This document shows, piece after piece, positions 1 through 11,853 of a DNA stretch of 64,000 bases (the stretch's first letter is position 1; every line of letters begins with the position of its first letter). This DNA comes from Massospora cicadina (lineage: Eukaryota; Entomophthoromycota; Entomophthoromycetes; Entomophthorales; Entomophthoraceae), in assembly GCA_022478985.1 (NCBI GenBank), contig JAKSZP010006624.1, positions 62,001 through 126,000 of the forward strand, read 5' to 3'. The notes under the pieces were generated by a model. That model was not told where the DNA came from. It searched no databases and worked only from the letters and a program-made list of their open reading frames with translations. The translations under genes and the position numbers were made by a program.

Positions 1-330
1 TTCTCCAACAAAGGCATTGGGTACAAATCAGGCTCAGTGACCGTGTTCAAACACCAGAAATCCACACATGGGCATAATTTGCCACTAGCTTTTGGTATCA
101 ATAATACATGAGACACAACTGGAGACATAGAAGGCTCTATTAAACCTTTGTTCAACATCAATTCTACATGGCTCTCCAACGCATCTCTGGCCCATTCATT
201 AAGAGTATATACCAGGCATCCCATGGGAAGCTCCAACCCCTCCTTGAACTGTAATGAAAATTTAAAAGAACCCGTAGGGGAAAAAGGCGTGTTCCCAATA
301 GGACCAAAAACAACAAAGTAGCTTTATTCA
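1..330 (-). pseudogene. gypsy RT N-terminal fragment (G4)
   Basis: The minus-strand translation shows the usual entry to a Ty3/gypsy reverse transcriptase: a segment reading IEPSMSPVVSHVLLIPKASG, followed by a CVDFWCLN-like stretch (family pattern CVDYRxLN) and a YPMPLLE-like stretch (family YPLPxxxE). The palm with the YxDD site is beyond the left edge. Upstream (up to ~900) is where the protease should lie, but I could not identify a DTG/DSG motif with confidence. The family call is safe; reading-frame integrity outside this short piece is not known. Confidence 0.7.
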
Positions 331-899
331 GCTGGGTCACTCTACCTCCTGCATCCCCCCAAGCTCCTGAGACTGCTCAGGATGTTGCCTCAAACCTCCA
401 TCTTTCACATCATATGAGGGCCAATCTGTGGCGTCAAGGTAATCATTTTATGCGGCAAATCAATCTAGGGCAAGAAAAAATGTCGCCATTGCATCCCCAG
501 TACCACAGGATGAGCTAGATTTTTGATTGCACAGAAACACTCTTTCAACCAAAAAGGTTCCTGCCAAATGACAACCAAGGGCTCTAAGCGCCCTGAGGGG
601 GCTCTTCTTAACACATCGGTGAATGCTACATCAGGATTCTCTTCATCTCCAACTTCTAACGTTCCACTAAGGCAAACTCCACATAATTTTCCTCAGCCCC
701 TGTATCCACCAGGGCCAGCACCTTTTCTGTTCGACCATGAAAGTATATCTCCACTGGAACAAAATACCTAGGATAAAGCAAAGAAGTAGATTTAATGTTT
801 GAAGCATTTTCAGATTAATAAATTGCAGGTAAGGTAGGTCAAGGACTAAAACTCTCTCCTGGGTCCGTGGCCTGTTCTTCCTGACTCCTCACCGTTTCC

Positions 900-1559
900 C
901 TGGTGGGTCCCCCCATGAATATTCCTGAAGTTCTGGGGTGATCCCTGCCAACCTCCTCGACCTCTTCTGGCCACTATGGGTGACTAGCCCCTTCCTGGTG
1001 ACATACAATCTTCCCACCATTTATGTGCCAAGGACAATTGTTTCTCCACCTGCACTGCCAATGAAATTTATTTCCGCCAACGAACTCTATACCTTAGCAG
1101 CTGCCATGGTGGCTAACATATCTGCTTGCAGCCCCTATCTGAACATTCGTGATGATTGTGAATCCTAGACTTGTGCTGCTTTCACCAATGGATGTAAAAT
1201 CCGCCCTTATTCTTCAACTGATCCACGGCCCTGACATACTTTCAGCAAAGCTGACCATGCTTCATCCTGCGCCTCATCTGAGCAGGCAGCCTAGTTATTC
1301 AATTGACACACTCATCCATGGATCCTGGGAGGCGACCTTGCTCCTTAATCAACTCTTGCACCCACACGGCCAAATCAAGGGGTAGTGCCTCCACAATTTG
1401 CGCAATCTGCAATGAGAAGAGGGTCTCCCCACCCATTTCTTGTACCAACTGCACCTTAAAATGGATCTGTGACACCACTTGGTGGATCTTCTCCAAATCT
1501 TTCATTGGCAAAGCAGCCCGACCTTTTGGTGATGTAGAACCTCCCTGGAATTCCTCCAT
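900..1559 (-). pseudogene. gag-like ORF (G4)
   Basis: An 86-codon minus-strand ORF opens with ATG at 1559, 180 bases downstream of the probable PBS, which is where a gag start is expected. The protein is helical and rich in Gln, Glu and Leu (for example VQLVQEMGGE and VQELIKEQGR), as in gypsy gag N-termini. It ends at 1299, and other-frame continuation to about 900 is likely but broken. I could not identify a clear CCHC zinc knuckle. The call rests on position and composition more than on motif. Confidence 0.45.
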
Positions 1560-1740
1560 TTTTATGGGTTTCGCGCCACATACTTAAACCACCTCATTTT
1601 ATTAAGAAAAGTAGGGAGAAACACACTATCACCACCATCAACACATGGCGATACCATTCCTCACCTCCTTGAGCCAAAAACCTCTTCTAGGGGCCCCCAC
1701 AAATCTGACAAAAAAGTATTGGAGTTACTTCTAATGTAAT

Positions 1741-1756
1741 GGGTGGGTTCGCACCA
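1741..1756 (-). other. probable primer-binding site (G4)
   Basis: On the minus strand the sequence TGGTGCGAACCCACCC follows a candidate LTR end (CA at 1760-1761) by a three-base spacer. It starts with TGG, the complement of a tRNA CCA end, and shares TGGTGC with the PBSs of G1, G2 and T1. Confidence 0.5.
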
Positions 1757-1759
1757 ATA

Positions 1760-2384
1760 TGAAATGAATGAATTGGGCTGTAAGAGCCATGCTACTGATC
1801 ATACTAGGGACGGGCCTGCAGAAGCCCATCCCTGAACCTGACCGCCATGCCTTGTCATTGCCACGTATTCTTGTACAACTGTTCCCATGATGCTGCACAT
1901 CAACAGCAGAGTCTGGGACCAGGAAAGGGCCCAGAACGACGCCAACGCCACACCAAGCTCACTGTCTGAGCTCATATTTATGATCTGATCCGCTTTAGTA
2001 TTTCTAAATAAAATATGCTTTTTTTTTAGCAAGTAAGTTTTTCCTTTATTCGATTTTCATCTCACAGAAGACGCAACTGCCTTTAGGGCTGCGTCATCCT
2101 ACCTAAATAATGTCCTGCTAGTGTTGAATAAGCTTCTCCTCAGTTAAGCTCTTTTGAGCACTGACCAACACATCATTTGTGAAGATTTCCCATCTCATTA
2201 GATCACCATCCATGCTGCACGTAAGCCCAACGTCATTTTGCAGATGCAATCTGGGTTCAGGATAGCAAATTTTCTCAATTCCGACCTTTCAGGTTTGATG
2301 CTTTCTGGATCAGAACCACGTTCAGATTAAGCGCCACCCGATCTGAATTAATGTATAGATAAGGCGCCTCCTGATCCGTTACAA
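1760..2384 (-). repeat. probable 5' LTR (G4)
   Basis: In element orientation this ~625-base segment starts TGTTGTAACG, ends in CA just before the PBS and precedes the gag ORF. No second copy lies in the window, so LTR status cannot be proved by pairing. The TGTTG start resembles the LTR of G1. No coding potential is visible inside it. Confidence 0.4.
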
Positions 2385-2995
2385 CACTGTTGAAGTGTGT
2401 AGTTCTAGAGCATCACTCTCAGTTGGGCTTAGATCCTATTTGGAACTTCACTCCTTTTTAATGCAGTGCTTTATGCTTATGCCAGAGCTTAGCACAGGCA
2501 AAGCAATATCAGTGATTACCCCATCCGCGGTCATTGTGGAAGCTTAACCCAAATTCCCCACACTGCAGTTGTCAATATTAATGGGCAGGAATCACACCCA
2601 TTCCGCATTACAGTAATATGCACACCTTATCTGCACCTTTTGTCATGCTTTTAGCCATAAGGCACACACATGCCCGTCCAAAGAGGGCATAACTCAATAT
2701 GTAATCCTGCCCAAGTCAATGAGAAGCGCTGACTCCCATTACAAATCTGCTATTGACACTGATGCCGCCTTCCCGTGGGGCGTGCAGGGGTGTTTCAACC
2801 AGGTAAAACCTGTCACCCCACAATATTGAAAAATGACAAATAGGCCCATAAAGCAGCGGCCAAGGAAGTGGCCTCAGCAGCATATGTGATCCCGCCTACC
2901 TAGACCCAAGCTGACAATAAATCATTTGCAGCTGAAGCAGCTTGAGAATCCGCTCATCAATCAGATTGAGTCCCTCAACCTGCAGAATATGTGTT
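2385..2995 (+). pseudogene. LINE A1 ORF1 fragment (RNA-binding protein)
   Basis: Aligned by eye to A2 and A3 ORF1, this covers the C-terminal half: the segment after the RRM-like region, a CCHC knuckle at 2632-2673 reading CTFCHAFSHKAHTC (the Gly before His is Ser here), and the Lys/Ala-rich C-terminal tail. LINE ORF1 proteins bind the element RNA and form the RNP that reverse-transcribes at the target. No intact frame spans the region. Confidence 0.7.
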
Positions 2996-4600
2996 TAAGT
3001 CTAATTTACCCACACAAAGTTACTATGCACCAATAAAAACCAATTCCCCAACCCAATCCCCAAAAGACTTTGTCAACCTCCAATGGGGCACCACAGGAGC
3101 AATCTAAAGCTCAAACTTGAACCAAACCAAAGAACACTAAAACTGATATTAAACCCACATTGAAGGCGACCCTTAAGGACAATTACACTCCATGGTGTAG
3201 CGTGCGCAAAACAAGGCTGCTGAGAAATATGAATAAGCAGCACAGGGAGGGCAAGGGTGCCTTCCCCTCGCACCTAAGGTGTAATGGGGGAGCCTTCACA
3301 ATATGGACGTTGAGCATCTCTGGACTCAAGGCCTCGCCATCCTGGGCTAGAAAACTGATTTTTTAAAAATAATCTACCAGAGGACATCCTGGCAATTCAG
3401 GAATCATACTATACAATTGATGCCAAGAACACATGGGCAATTATGCTACTACCCTCCCTTTCCTTTTGGTTGCCGCACTGTGGGGTGCTTATATGTGTGA
3501 CCTATTGCTTTAAATTTATATCTAAATTCTTGTATCTTGATATTCATGTGCTGGTCATCTCCTTTTAATGAGATGATAAAGTGAATGCTATATTGTATGT
3601 TTACACCCTGGCCTGTGTGCGGGCATGCTGGGAGTTCCTCTAAGCCATAACTTCCCTCACACTTCACCTAGTCCCTTTGTGGTTGGCGACCTGAACTTCT
3701 GGGCCAACCCAGCCACTGACTCCTGGCCTTTAACGCCTACCCTCCCCTCACAGGTGCATATTAAACTCTGCATTTTAAAAGCCACATTGGGGCTTTTTGA
3801 TGCCTTTACCAAGCAGCACCGTTACTACCCAACATGTCCCATCCCCATGTGCACAACAGTCACCTGAGGTCTATGTCCCAAATTGACTTTATTCTGTCCC
3901 CATTGAACATTTTCCCTTAGATTGTGCACTTTACAATGACAAAATTGATTTATATGACCACAGGATAGTGTCAATTTCCTTCACTGTATCATGACCAGTG
4001 GCACAGGCGAAAAATGGTTCAAACTTTGCCCAGCTGAGATTATGTCGCCCATGTTTTCACTGTGGGTGAACACTGAAACTTTGGCACCAGAGTTCACCAC
4101 ACTGTTTTGTGCGGACCCATTTTATATCTGGTCAGCCTTAAAAGCAAACACCATTCTTCAGGCACGCCACATCTCATAGGGTTGCTCTCAGGCTTCCTCA
4201 GAAGTCATTAATTGCATGCAAGTGGAAGTGGACTACCTGGAGTCCAATGTCCCAGCAGGGTACAGCCCGGAATTGGGTCAAAAGTGGTAAAATTTGTCTG
4301 CTCATCTCAACGCACTGGTAAGACAACACAAACATCGCGTTTATGTCCAGTACAAGGTAAAATATATGACAGTAGGTGACATGTGCTCTATATACTTTTT
4401 CTGCAAATTCTTAACACCATAACAGAACTTGTCCTGCACACAGGTGAGTCAGCTGGACAACTCCATTGTAGATACTCCAGCCAATGTGGCATTCAAAGTT
4501 TGAAACTTTTACTCCAAGTTGTATAAGCCCAAACCTTTCAAACCTTCTGAAATTGATGAGTTTTTTAATGGTGCACATATCCGCACTATTTCCTAATACC

Positions 4601-4610
4601 TGGAGTTAAG
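4601..4610. repeat. left TSD of H1
   Basis: TGGAGTTAAG here and TGGAGTTGAT at 6538-6547 flank H1. The first seven bases are identical and the following ones diverged. The LINE A1 sequence resumes directly after the right copy. Confidence 0.55.
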
Positions 4611-4630
4611 ATTTTTTTTATTTAAACTGA

Positions 4631-4659
4631 GGCAAGCTGACCAGGGGATGGACATTACC
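4631..4659 (-). other. 3' stem-loop of H1
   Basis: In element sense GGTAA, a 19-base loop TGTCCATCCCCTGGTCAGC, then TTGCC, followed by the A/T tail. The stem is the same as in LINE B1. Confidence 0.75.
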
Positions 4660-4955
4660 GATGCTCAAACAATCTAAAACTTATATATAAAGATAAAATA
4701 AAGTCAAAATGAGACAGATGGACTGCTCAAACTGACACAAAATTCAAACAAAATAAACCAACCAAGTCAGAAGCAGAAACTGCTATCTATCCATGTTGGT
4801 GGGTGAAGGAGGATCAGGATCTCTTATTCCTCATCTGTTGTGGACATGTAGCGGCACAATGCTGATAGCGTTGGTGTGGGCACATCATGAAAATGGGGGT
4901 CAATATAACATATGGGTGCTTGCAACTCAATGTATGTGATGAGGAGGGTGGAAAT

Positions 4956-6480
4956 TTAGTCTGTAAGTGCCTTTTTAACTTCAAGGTGTACTTTAGGTAG
5001 GGTGGCTATGGTTACAAGATTGTTGCAGGAAATGCAGGTTTTTACGCTGAACTTTGTAACCGCCACAACTTTTTGAATCGCATGAATTTGTGCTTGATAG
5101 TATAAGAGGTGTTCTTTTTTCTGTATTGGAAGCATAGTACTAGGTAGGTTAGGAGGTGGCAGGCCCGCAGCCAGTACTGCAACTGGATTTTGCACTGGCT
5201 TTACAGGTTGGCCGATATTTGGGGGAGGCAACTACCTCTTCAGCTAGTTGGTGGTCACTTTGAATGTGGTGGCATCAGGGTGAGGCACATAATGGTACCT
5301 TGGGAATTGGGCTGCATAATCAGTATTGAGGTACATCTTCAAATGGAGGGGGCCCGCCCATTTGGATTCAGGGATAAGCTCGCCTGATTCATCAACCTCA
5401 AACAAATAGTCCAATGAATAATAGTGAATTTTCTTGAGTTATTTTCATTTGGGTTATCTGTTGCGTTTGGCTGGGATGGTTTAAGACTTACTTTCTGTCC
5501 TTTCAGGCTCCTGATTGGTGAGTTCAGGAGAAGACATTCCTTATGTTAAATTTTTGGTTGTTTGATTCAGTGGTTCCTGTGGCTACCACTTTGGGAGAGG
5601 GAAGGATAGTGCCCCATTCAAAAACTGTTATTGGATCAGCTATGGTATCATCATGCAAAGATTTGGTGTGAATGCCAAGTCTTGTGAGATGGAGGGGCAC
5701 CACCATTTTGAATGGTCCAGTTTGAAACAGGTAGGGCAAATGGTACGCCCTTCATCCACTCGAGACAAAAAAGGATGGGTCTGGGGAGGGGATGATGGTG
5801 CGGGGTGAATTGATTGGCATATTTTTGTTGATACTGGACAAATTGTTTCTAAGGCGTAGGGGCCTGTGAGGCGAGTGGCTAATTGGGAACCACAAATTGT
5901 ATCATGGGATCAGAACCATATTATGATAATACAGCAATAATTTCATTGTTTAAAATTTTGGGTGGTAGGTGAGTAGGGAGGCCTGCAATCTGAACCACAA
6001 GAGTGAATCAGTGGTCAACCAGGTACAAGTAGTTGAGAGAGGGTGCTATGGAACACCAGGGGGATGGTAGTTGCTACTGCAGCATCAGCTTCACTTGAGA
6101 GGCCAAGATCAAAATACTTTTGAAGGGGCGAAGTCGATGAAGCCTGCAGACTGCATAACATCCTGGGATAGTTCAATAATAGCAGTCTGGATAGGGTAAC
6201 TTCTTGCCATATTCAACACAAGAGCCAAATTTCATGTTTCTCCTGGGAGCACAAGGGGGCAGCGTGGCACCGCCTGGGTTCAGGCGAGATATAAGACTAA
6301 GTCCTTAGGCAGGAAACAGTGTGCTGAAGAATTTGTGGGGCTAGCTAGCCCAAGCACATTTTGGAAATGGCTGAAAAACATTAGGAGGGGGTGCACCACT
6401 GCCCCACGTGGGGCAGCGGGCGTTGAATGCATCAACATAGGTAACTTGAATAGGGCGACGACGAGTGGAGCTTGATTTAT
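4956..6480 (-). pseudogene. H1 ORF1-like protein
   Basis: Read from 6480 downward in broken frames. The RRM-like part near 6060-6230 reads AIIELSQDVMQSAGFIDF and then KYFDLGLSSEADAAVATTI, matching H2 (AIIELVAATFAPAGFIDF, GYFDMGFPTKEATAAAAAM) and, more distantly, the LINE ORF1 motif GWLDLGFK-KEAADEA. The last part, 5231-4956, carries a helical domain (LYYQAQIHAIQKVVAVTKF) that matches the H2 C-terminus and that I do not find in LINE ORF1. Role: presumably RNA binding in cis, or capture of LINE RT. Confidence 0.65.
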
Positions 6481-8916
6481 CAAATTTTCAAACTATAATT
6501 TGAATAAAAGTGAGCGAATTGAGAGAGAGAAGTTTTTTGGAGTTGATGAATTTATTACTCATGATGAACTCTGGTATGTTGTTTGCATTGCACAACACAG
6601 GAAGTGCCCAGGTCCAAATGGGATTCATATGAGTTTAACAAAAATTACTTTAATTATCTATCCTAACTAATGCTTTCCTCAAAGAACAAATGTCTTTAGA
6701 AACGTGTCTCCTTTCTAGGGGCCAGGAGGCCTACATGATAATTCTGTATAAGAAGGGGGCATAAGCTGAATATGGCAAACAGACGCCCCATATTACTTAC
6801 TAATACAGAAACTAAGTTATTCACCAAAATTTGCCAACCTTTTAGGGGTAGTTGATTCTGAAGTAATCTCCTCTGAGAAATTTGTTTTTCATCCTGAAGG
6901 GGTCAATATGGGACAAATTCATACTGTAGACAATATTTGCCAATCCATGGCTACTGGGGCGCTTGGATTTTTAAGAAAAACAAAATGCTTATGACATGGT
7001 CAACTGGAATTACCTCAAAGCCTGCCTCCACAGATTCCACCTCACCCACCAGTTCAAAAATGGGTGATGCTGCTCATGGAATCTTCCACAATGGCTGTGC
7101 GTGGCCATGTTTTCCTAACTGAAGTGGTTCACCCTCAAAGGGGTCACCGTCAAGGGGACCATTTAAGCCCACTTTATCCAACTCAGCCTTGACCCACTGT
7201 TACACAATGTAAATACCCGCCTTGCTGGTGTCCATGTGCAAGCCCAAGAACCTGTTAGTATACTAGCATTCGCTGAAAACTAAGTGGTAGGAGTTCATAC
7301 AACCATGATGCACAAGCGTTGGAGGCAACTATCCAGGATTATCCCAGGGTCAGTAACGCCACACTTAATGCCTCCAAAACCGAATTCATGCTTCTTGGCC
7401 AGAACTAAGCCCGCTGGTCACTAGTACCCCTTAGTCAGGCTTCTCTAGCAGCTAGCTCTCTAGTTCGCTTTCCCCGGCCACCTCAAAACGCCCCACTTGT
7501 ACTCCCTTTCATGAAAGACCCACTGCTGGTCTGGTGCACCATTTGAGAGTGTGGCTGGAGGCGGGAGGGTTAGCCTCATTAGTAATGGAGCACCACATCC
7601 TAGAAAATGTCACAAAGTACACCGCCTCCCTTAGAGCCCACTAGACTACCCTTACAGGTATGGTAGTGCTGAAAAAATTTATGCTCCTGTCAAAAATTTG
7701 GTTAGTAGCCCATGTCATTGCCTTTTCCCCCTCTTTCTTCACCTCTTTATATGTCCTCTGACAAAGGTGGCTTTGGTTAGGTCGCCCACTACCAGTGAGC
7801 CTGGATGTCATGTTTGGCCGTTGTCATAGTGATGTTATGGCCTGCTCAACTTTAAAGCCCATGCCGCCAGAATACTTGGAACCTGAATTGCTGCTATCAC
7901 CAACCCAACACTCCCAGACCAACACCATTCATGCGAAGCCTGCTCCAATTATTCACGCGCTCTTTGCCTCCACAATCTACCCACTCTATTCTCTTTTTAA
8001 CTATCTAGCCTCTCATCCCTCTTCCATGGGCCCGCATGGGACGCCGCCTCACTTCAAACGTACACTCTCTCTCCATGTGGAGCGCTAAAATGGAAAATTA
8101 GCATCAGTGGACACACCGCCCAGTGGGGTCGCCCTACTCCACGTTTTAAATAAGAAGTCCGTGGGCAAGTCGTTTTGGACAGCCTGGTACCCCACTGTCC
8201 CATCCTCATTTCCTGTGTGGACTACCTTGACAATCTGTACATCCCATATTATCTGAAAATCCAGAAAAACATTTGGTGTATACACTATCCTCTGTTACAA
8301 CCCCTTGACTTGCGCCCATGTGTGGAGGTGCCTGAGAAAGGTGTACACACTGCTGAGCGGTCCAATGCCTCTCAAACTTCATGCGTTGTGTGCAGTCAAT
8401 ATGGGCCATTAGTCCATTGCTTGGAAGATTGCCCACCATCACAGGAGATCTGGCTGGAATTTATGCGCTTATTTTGCCAGGAGCGTGAACAGGCTTTCAT
8501 CCTGTCTAAGAACATTTTTGCCTTTTTCATGACCTCCCCTATCCAAACCTTCTCTACATGCCTTAATTGTTGCAATAGCACTATGAAAAGTCCACACTTT
8601 TGTCCTTGATGCACTGTCTAGCACTACCACCATCCTCCGTGAAGCTGTGCGTAACTTCCACTCCCACCTAATGGATCACTTTTAAGCTTGGTTGTTTTGC
8701 CACCTTCCATCCTGCCAACACTGGTTGGTGTCATACCGGTTCCCCATCAGGTTCCTCTCATCAGACCCTTTCCTTCATTCATGTTCAGTTTTGGCCTAGG
8801 CCTCTCATGTCACTCACCCTCTTCCTTCCATTGGCAGTCTTGCTGGCAACAGGAGGTAGCTTTGGCTCCACTGTGGTGTACCTATTTTTCATGGTGTTTT
8901 ATAGTTGATGTTTATC

Positions 8917-8945
8917 GGAAGTGTTCATCCCATGGTCAGCCTTCC
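8917..8945 (+). other. 3' stem-loop of LINE A1
   Basis: GGAAG, a 19-base loop TGTTCATCCCATGGTCAGC, then CTTCC, immediately followed by a (AATAAA)-type tail. Confidence 0.75.
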
Positions 8946-9077
8946 CCAAATAAAAAATAAAATTCAAATTCAAAGTTTAAGTTGAAGGTAAAAAATATGC
9001 ACATAGGTGGGTGACAATCTTTAAGGTTATCAAAGCTCAATTGGGACCATCTTATTAGTATATTTCTAATCTGATAA

Positions 9078-9215
9078 GATATAAATTTTGCAACTGAGAG
9101 GTCTGAGATAAAAAATCAAAGTGAGGTTTTGCTAATATCTAATAAGGTAAGTACTTTTTCAAGTTACTTATATATAAATGCCACAAATATGGCAAATCCA
9201 GATCATGATATCACC
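9078..9215. repeat. direct repeat, copy 1
   Basis: About 140 AT-rich bases that recur in diverged form at 9876-10022. Shared anchors are GATAAG, a TTTTGCA block, AATCAAAG-GAGG-TTTGC and an AATCCAGAT-ATGA block in the same order. They may be short LTRs of an unrecognised element. Confidence 0.5.
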
Positions 9216-9875
9216 CTCTTGTAAAATGGAAGCATTGATGGTTAGCAGGGGTGGCATAGGCACTGCGGCACAGCAGAAGATGGGCAGCATGCCTAATGGA
9301 AGGGTTGCAGCAGGGACAGTTGTAGGGAGGTAAGGGGGAGGGGAGCTGCTGTCTTGACAGTAGACAGAGTGCAGCAGGCGCACCAGATGGTGAGTGCAAT
9401 TGAAAAACAAGAGGCCAGATCATAAGGCACTACAGAAGTAGGTGCATTTGAGACTTCTGAAGAGGGGTAATGTAGGGGGAGTGGCGGCGTAATGGCTGGA
9501 GGCATGATGGACTTGAAAAGGCAAATGCATACAGCACTTGAAGACATTCTGAGATCTGGATGGGTATGAAGCAGGGAGACAAAACAAAACATCTTGGTTT
9601 TTGTAAAAAATTAAAGCCTGTTATACCAGCTAAACAGAAGAAGGTCTTGTTAGATATGAAATTGAAAAACGAAGGTTTGACTGACAAATAGGTTAAAGTA
9701 AAAAAGGATGAAAAATGTGGCCCAAAAACCCATATAGGAAACCAAGATGTGGGTTCTTTCGCTTTTGAAAGAGATATAAATTTATCATCAAAGAAATATT
9801 ATTCTCATAGGAAGGGAAAGCTCTGGAAAGGTCTCAAAGATTATTTGCAGCAATCAAATTAAGAAAATAAAATAT
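9216..9875. other. segment between the direct repeats, unassigned
   Basis: Several overlapping short minus-strand ORFs (9168-9687) with Pro/Leu/Ala-rich, low-complexity translation. I recognise no domain. The purine-rich stretch near 9330-9350 could mimic a polypurine tract, but no PBS is seen. Confidence 0.3.
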
Positions 9876-10022
9876 GATAAGCTTTTCATTTTTGCACATT
9901 AGAGGTCCATCATTGCAAAATCAAAGCGAGGCTTTGCCAAGCCTAGTTAAGATAAATAATTTCTTTAGTCATGAAATTTGAAAATGCCATAATATGGAAA
10001 ATCCAGATTATGACATATGTGT
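9876..10022. repeat. direct repeat, copy 2
   Basis: Second copy of the 9078-9215 repeat, in the same orientation, about 800 bases downstream. Confidence 0.5.
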
Positions 10023-10704
10023 CCATACTTATTTTTAATATAAAGGAATTAATCCCGTTCTTTAATAAAGTTTTGCATTCTTATCTAGGTCAAGATGACA
10101 CTCTGGATGTCAACTTATTCTATGTAGCCATAACTTTACTCTGACCATTTTTATTAACTCTGTTAATTAGCTAAATTAAGAGTCATTTTAGACAGTTGTG
10201 CAACGATCAATATTGAGTCAAATGAATAGTATAAGACCTATCCTTGCGCCATGTATTGACCACTTAAAAGTATATGTACCCTGGGAACTTAATAGACTAT
10301 AACCTCAGAAGATTATATTGTGCTGCAGCTACATTTCATCTCACTTGTAGTATCTATCCAGGTATTGTCTTAAAAACCAAAATTATGATTTTTTATTTGA
10401 TATTTTTATTAGGATATGAATACAAGGCTGATATTAAAGATACTAGTGAAATACTTGGTCAAAGCTTTATTTTATACTATAAAGGAAGAACAAGGACCCT
10501 GCACCTTTAATTCATGTTTTATAATCTTGAGTTTAAAGATTAAATAGTGTCCATTAGGTTTAATAAATATTTAGTTTTCATGTTATTCTTCAACCAAACT
10601 AAGGGATATAAGAACAAGCTTTGGAGTTCTAATCATAGTACAACTCTTCTGGTGGGCCACTAATTTTAGTGTAGACTAAAATTGATTCAAAATTAAACAA
10701 ATTG
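10023..10704. other. AT-rich DNA, nothing recognised
   Basis: A 78-codon plus-strand ORF (10274-10510) has no recognisable motif. This may be the upstream (gag/protease) side of gypsy G3, whose RT appears at 21600 onward beyond LINE A2, but I see no motif to support that. Confidence 0.3.
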
Positions 10705-10720
10705 TATATTGCATGATACC
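10705..10720. repeat. left TSD of LINE A2
   Basis: TATATTGCATGATACC, repeated exactly at 21282-21297. The two copies bound the A2 insertion including the nested A3. Confidence 0.9.
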
Positions 10721-10975
10721 AAACTTTTCCCTATCAATGCAAACACTTTTGCAAAAATTCAACTCAAGTTTGGGTAAAGTTTGATAATCTCATCAAGGAG
10801 ATTAGTTGGCGCCCAATGTTGGGGAGCAGTTGGGCGAGTAAAGTTAAGGGTAGAGGTGTAGGCCCCACATCAGCCAAATTTTGTTAACGCCCCAGCGAGC
10901 CTGGTGGATTAGATAGTATTAACAGTAAAAAACTGGCGGTTAACATTTCACCAGCAGTTTGGCCTGGCAAGCGTG

Positions 10976-11853
10976 ATGCAACCATTTCATCAATATGCCG
11001 CACTCCAGCCACTATTGTTTGTGGAACATGGGGTGCATTTTTTCCTGGATATTCAGCAAACAGCGCTTTGGGAGATGTTATGTATAATGTACACACATTT
11101 CCCGGTTGTGGTATATGTTGCACCTCACTCCATGCCACGCGGTTGGCTGGATCTAGGATTCAAAGATAAAGAAGCAGCAGATGAAGCTGCAAAGGTTAAA
11201 GTAGTAGTGGACCTCCCAGACAGTCAACAGGTAGTCAAAACGAAAAACACCTGCTGGAATAAATCAAACCAAATTTTCATAACTTTTGACTTCCTACCTA
11301 CTACAGTCAAACACACCTGATGGAGCACCACCTGAAGGCTGGGATCGCCATATACATAGAAATACAATCCTTCAAAATACAGCACTTTACGATCATGCTA
11401 AACCTGAGCATGGGCAAAGTAATTTCAGTTCTCACCCCATCTTCAGGGATAGCGGATAATTTGACCCAAATCCCACATACCGCTTATGTTAAAATCAACA
11501 GGCAAAACTCCCACCCATTCAGGGTCACCGTGGATAGCACGCCTCCTATCTGCACTTTCTGTTGCACTTTTGGCCACAAGGCCCATACCTGCCCCTCCAA
11601 TGAGGGCATTACTCAAACTGAAATTATCTTGTATGCAATGTGCAGTACAGACGCCCACTATGAACTGACACCTAACACCAATGCAGCCTTTCCATTGGTC
11701 GCACAAGGCTGCTACATTCTAGTAAAACTTGTGTCTCCACAGGAGTGTAAGAAGGCAAAGCTGTCCCACAAGGCAGCAGCCAAGGAGGCGGCCAAGACTG
11801 CATCCATGATCCCACCAGCCCAGTTTAGAAAAACATTAAGGCAAACACAGTGA
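10976..11853 (+). pseudogene. LINE A2 ORF1 (RRM-like + CCHC RNA-binding protein)
   Basis: The start at ATG 10976 (MQPFHQYA) corresponds to ATG 14047 in A3. The first part runs in one frame to about 11318 and contains YVAPHSMPRGWLDLGFKDKE and a FITFDFLPTTV segment, an RRM-like arrangement. A one-base frameshift near 11315 moves to the frame 11320-11853, which holds the CCHC knuckle CTFCCTFGHKAHTC and a Lys/Ala-rich C-terminus. One or two repairs would restore ~290 codons, so this is fairly well preserved. Role: nucleic-acid chaperone and RNP component of the LINE. Confidence 0.85.

Larger units (their letters stand above)
1..2384 (-). mobile_element. G4: Ty3/gypsy remnant, runs off the left edge
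   Basis: Reading the minus strand from right to left gives, in order, a probable LTR (1760-2384), a primer-binding-like site (1741-1756), a gag-like ORF starting at 1559 and the start of a gypsy RT at 1-300. The order is that of a Ty3/gypsy element. The rest of pol and the second LTR lie outside the window. Its right LTR may abut LINE A1 at 2384/2385, which would mean G4 inserted into A1; this is an inference. Confidence 0.7.
4611..6537 (-). mobile_element. H1: half-LINE, ORF1-only element
   Basis: A 1,927-base minus-strand insertion in LINE A1. It begins at 6537 with AAAAACTTCTCTCTCTC, similar to the LINE 5' ends here, and ends in an A/T-rich tail after the 3' hairpin at 4631-4659. It encodes an ORF1-like protein related to that of the LINEs but has no endonuclease or RT. 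It aligns by eye over its length with H2 (60844-62749, 1,906 bases). The structure resembles HAL1 half-LINEs of mammals, which depend on an autonomous LINE. Confidence 0.8.
3284..8880 (+). pseudogene. LINE A1 ORF2 (endonuclease-RT), split by H1
   Basis: The ORF2 start region matches A3 (ATG 3284). The endonuclease is recognisable: a TLSISGLKA-like start, GDLNFW near 3690 (family GDFN) and YDHRIV near 3957 in place of SDH. H1 interrupts the endonuclease-RT linker. RT resumes at about 6540 with KCPGPNG. The catalytic box is FAEN followed by a stop (7269) instead of FADD, so the enzyme is dead. The C-terminal zinc motif survives in a 144-codon ORF at 8175-8609 (CVVC, then H and C). There are many frameshifts and stops. 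Confidence 0.8.
2385..8985 (+). mobile_element. LINE A1, 5'-incomplete, interrupted by H1
   Basis: A decayed member of LINE family A. Relative to the complete copies A2 and A3 it begins inside ORF1, so the 5' UTR and N-terminal part of ORF1 are missing, by 5' truncation or because G4 inserted here. It then continues through the CCHC knuckle, endonuclease, RT and zf-RVT region to the family 3' hairpin (8917-8945) and an AATAAA-type tail. Half-LINE H1 (4611-6537, minus) sits between the endonuclease and RT regions. It is the most degraded A copy. Confidence 0.85.

Noticed and set aside
9216..9700. Pro/Leu-rich minus-strand ORFs as a host secreted protein
   Set aside because: Overlapping frames are all open for a similar length, there is no convincing signal peptide, and codon content looks like low-complexity DNA.
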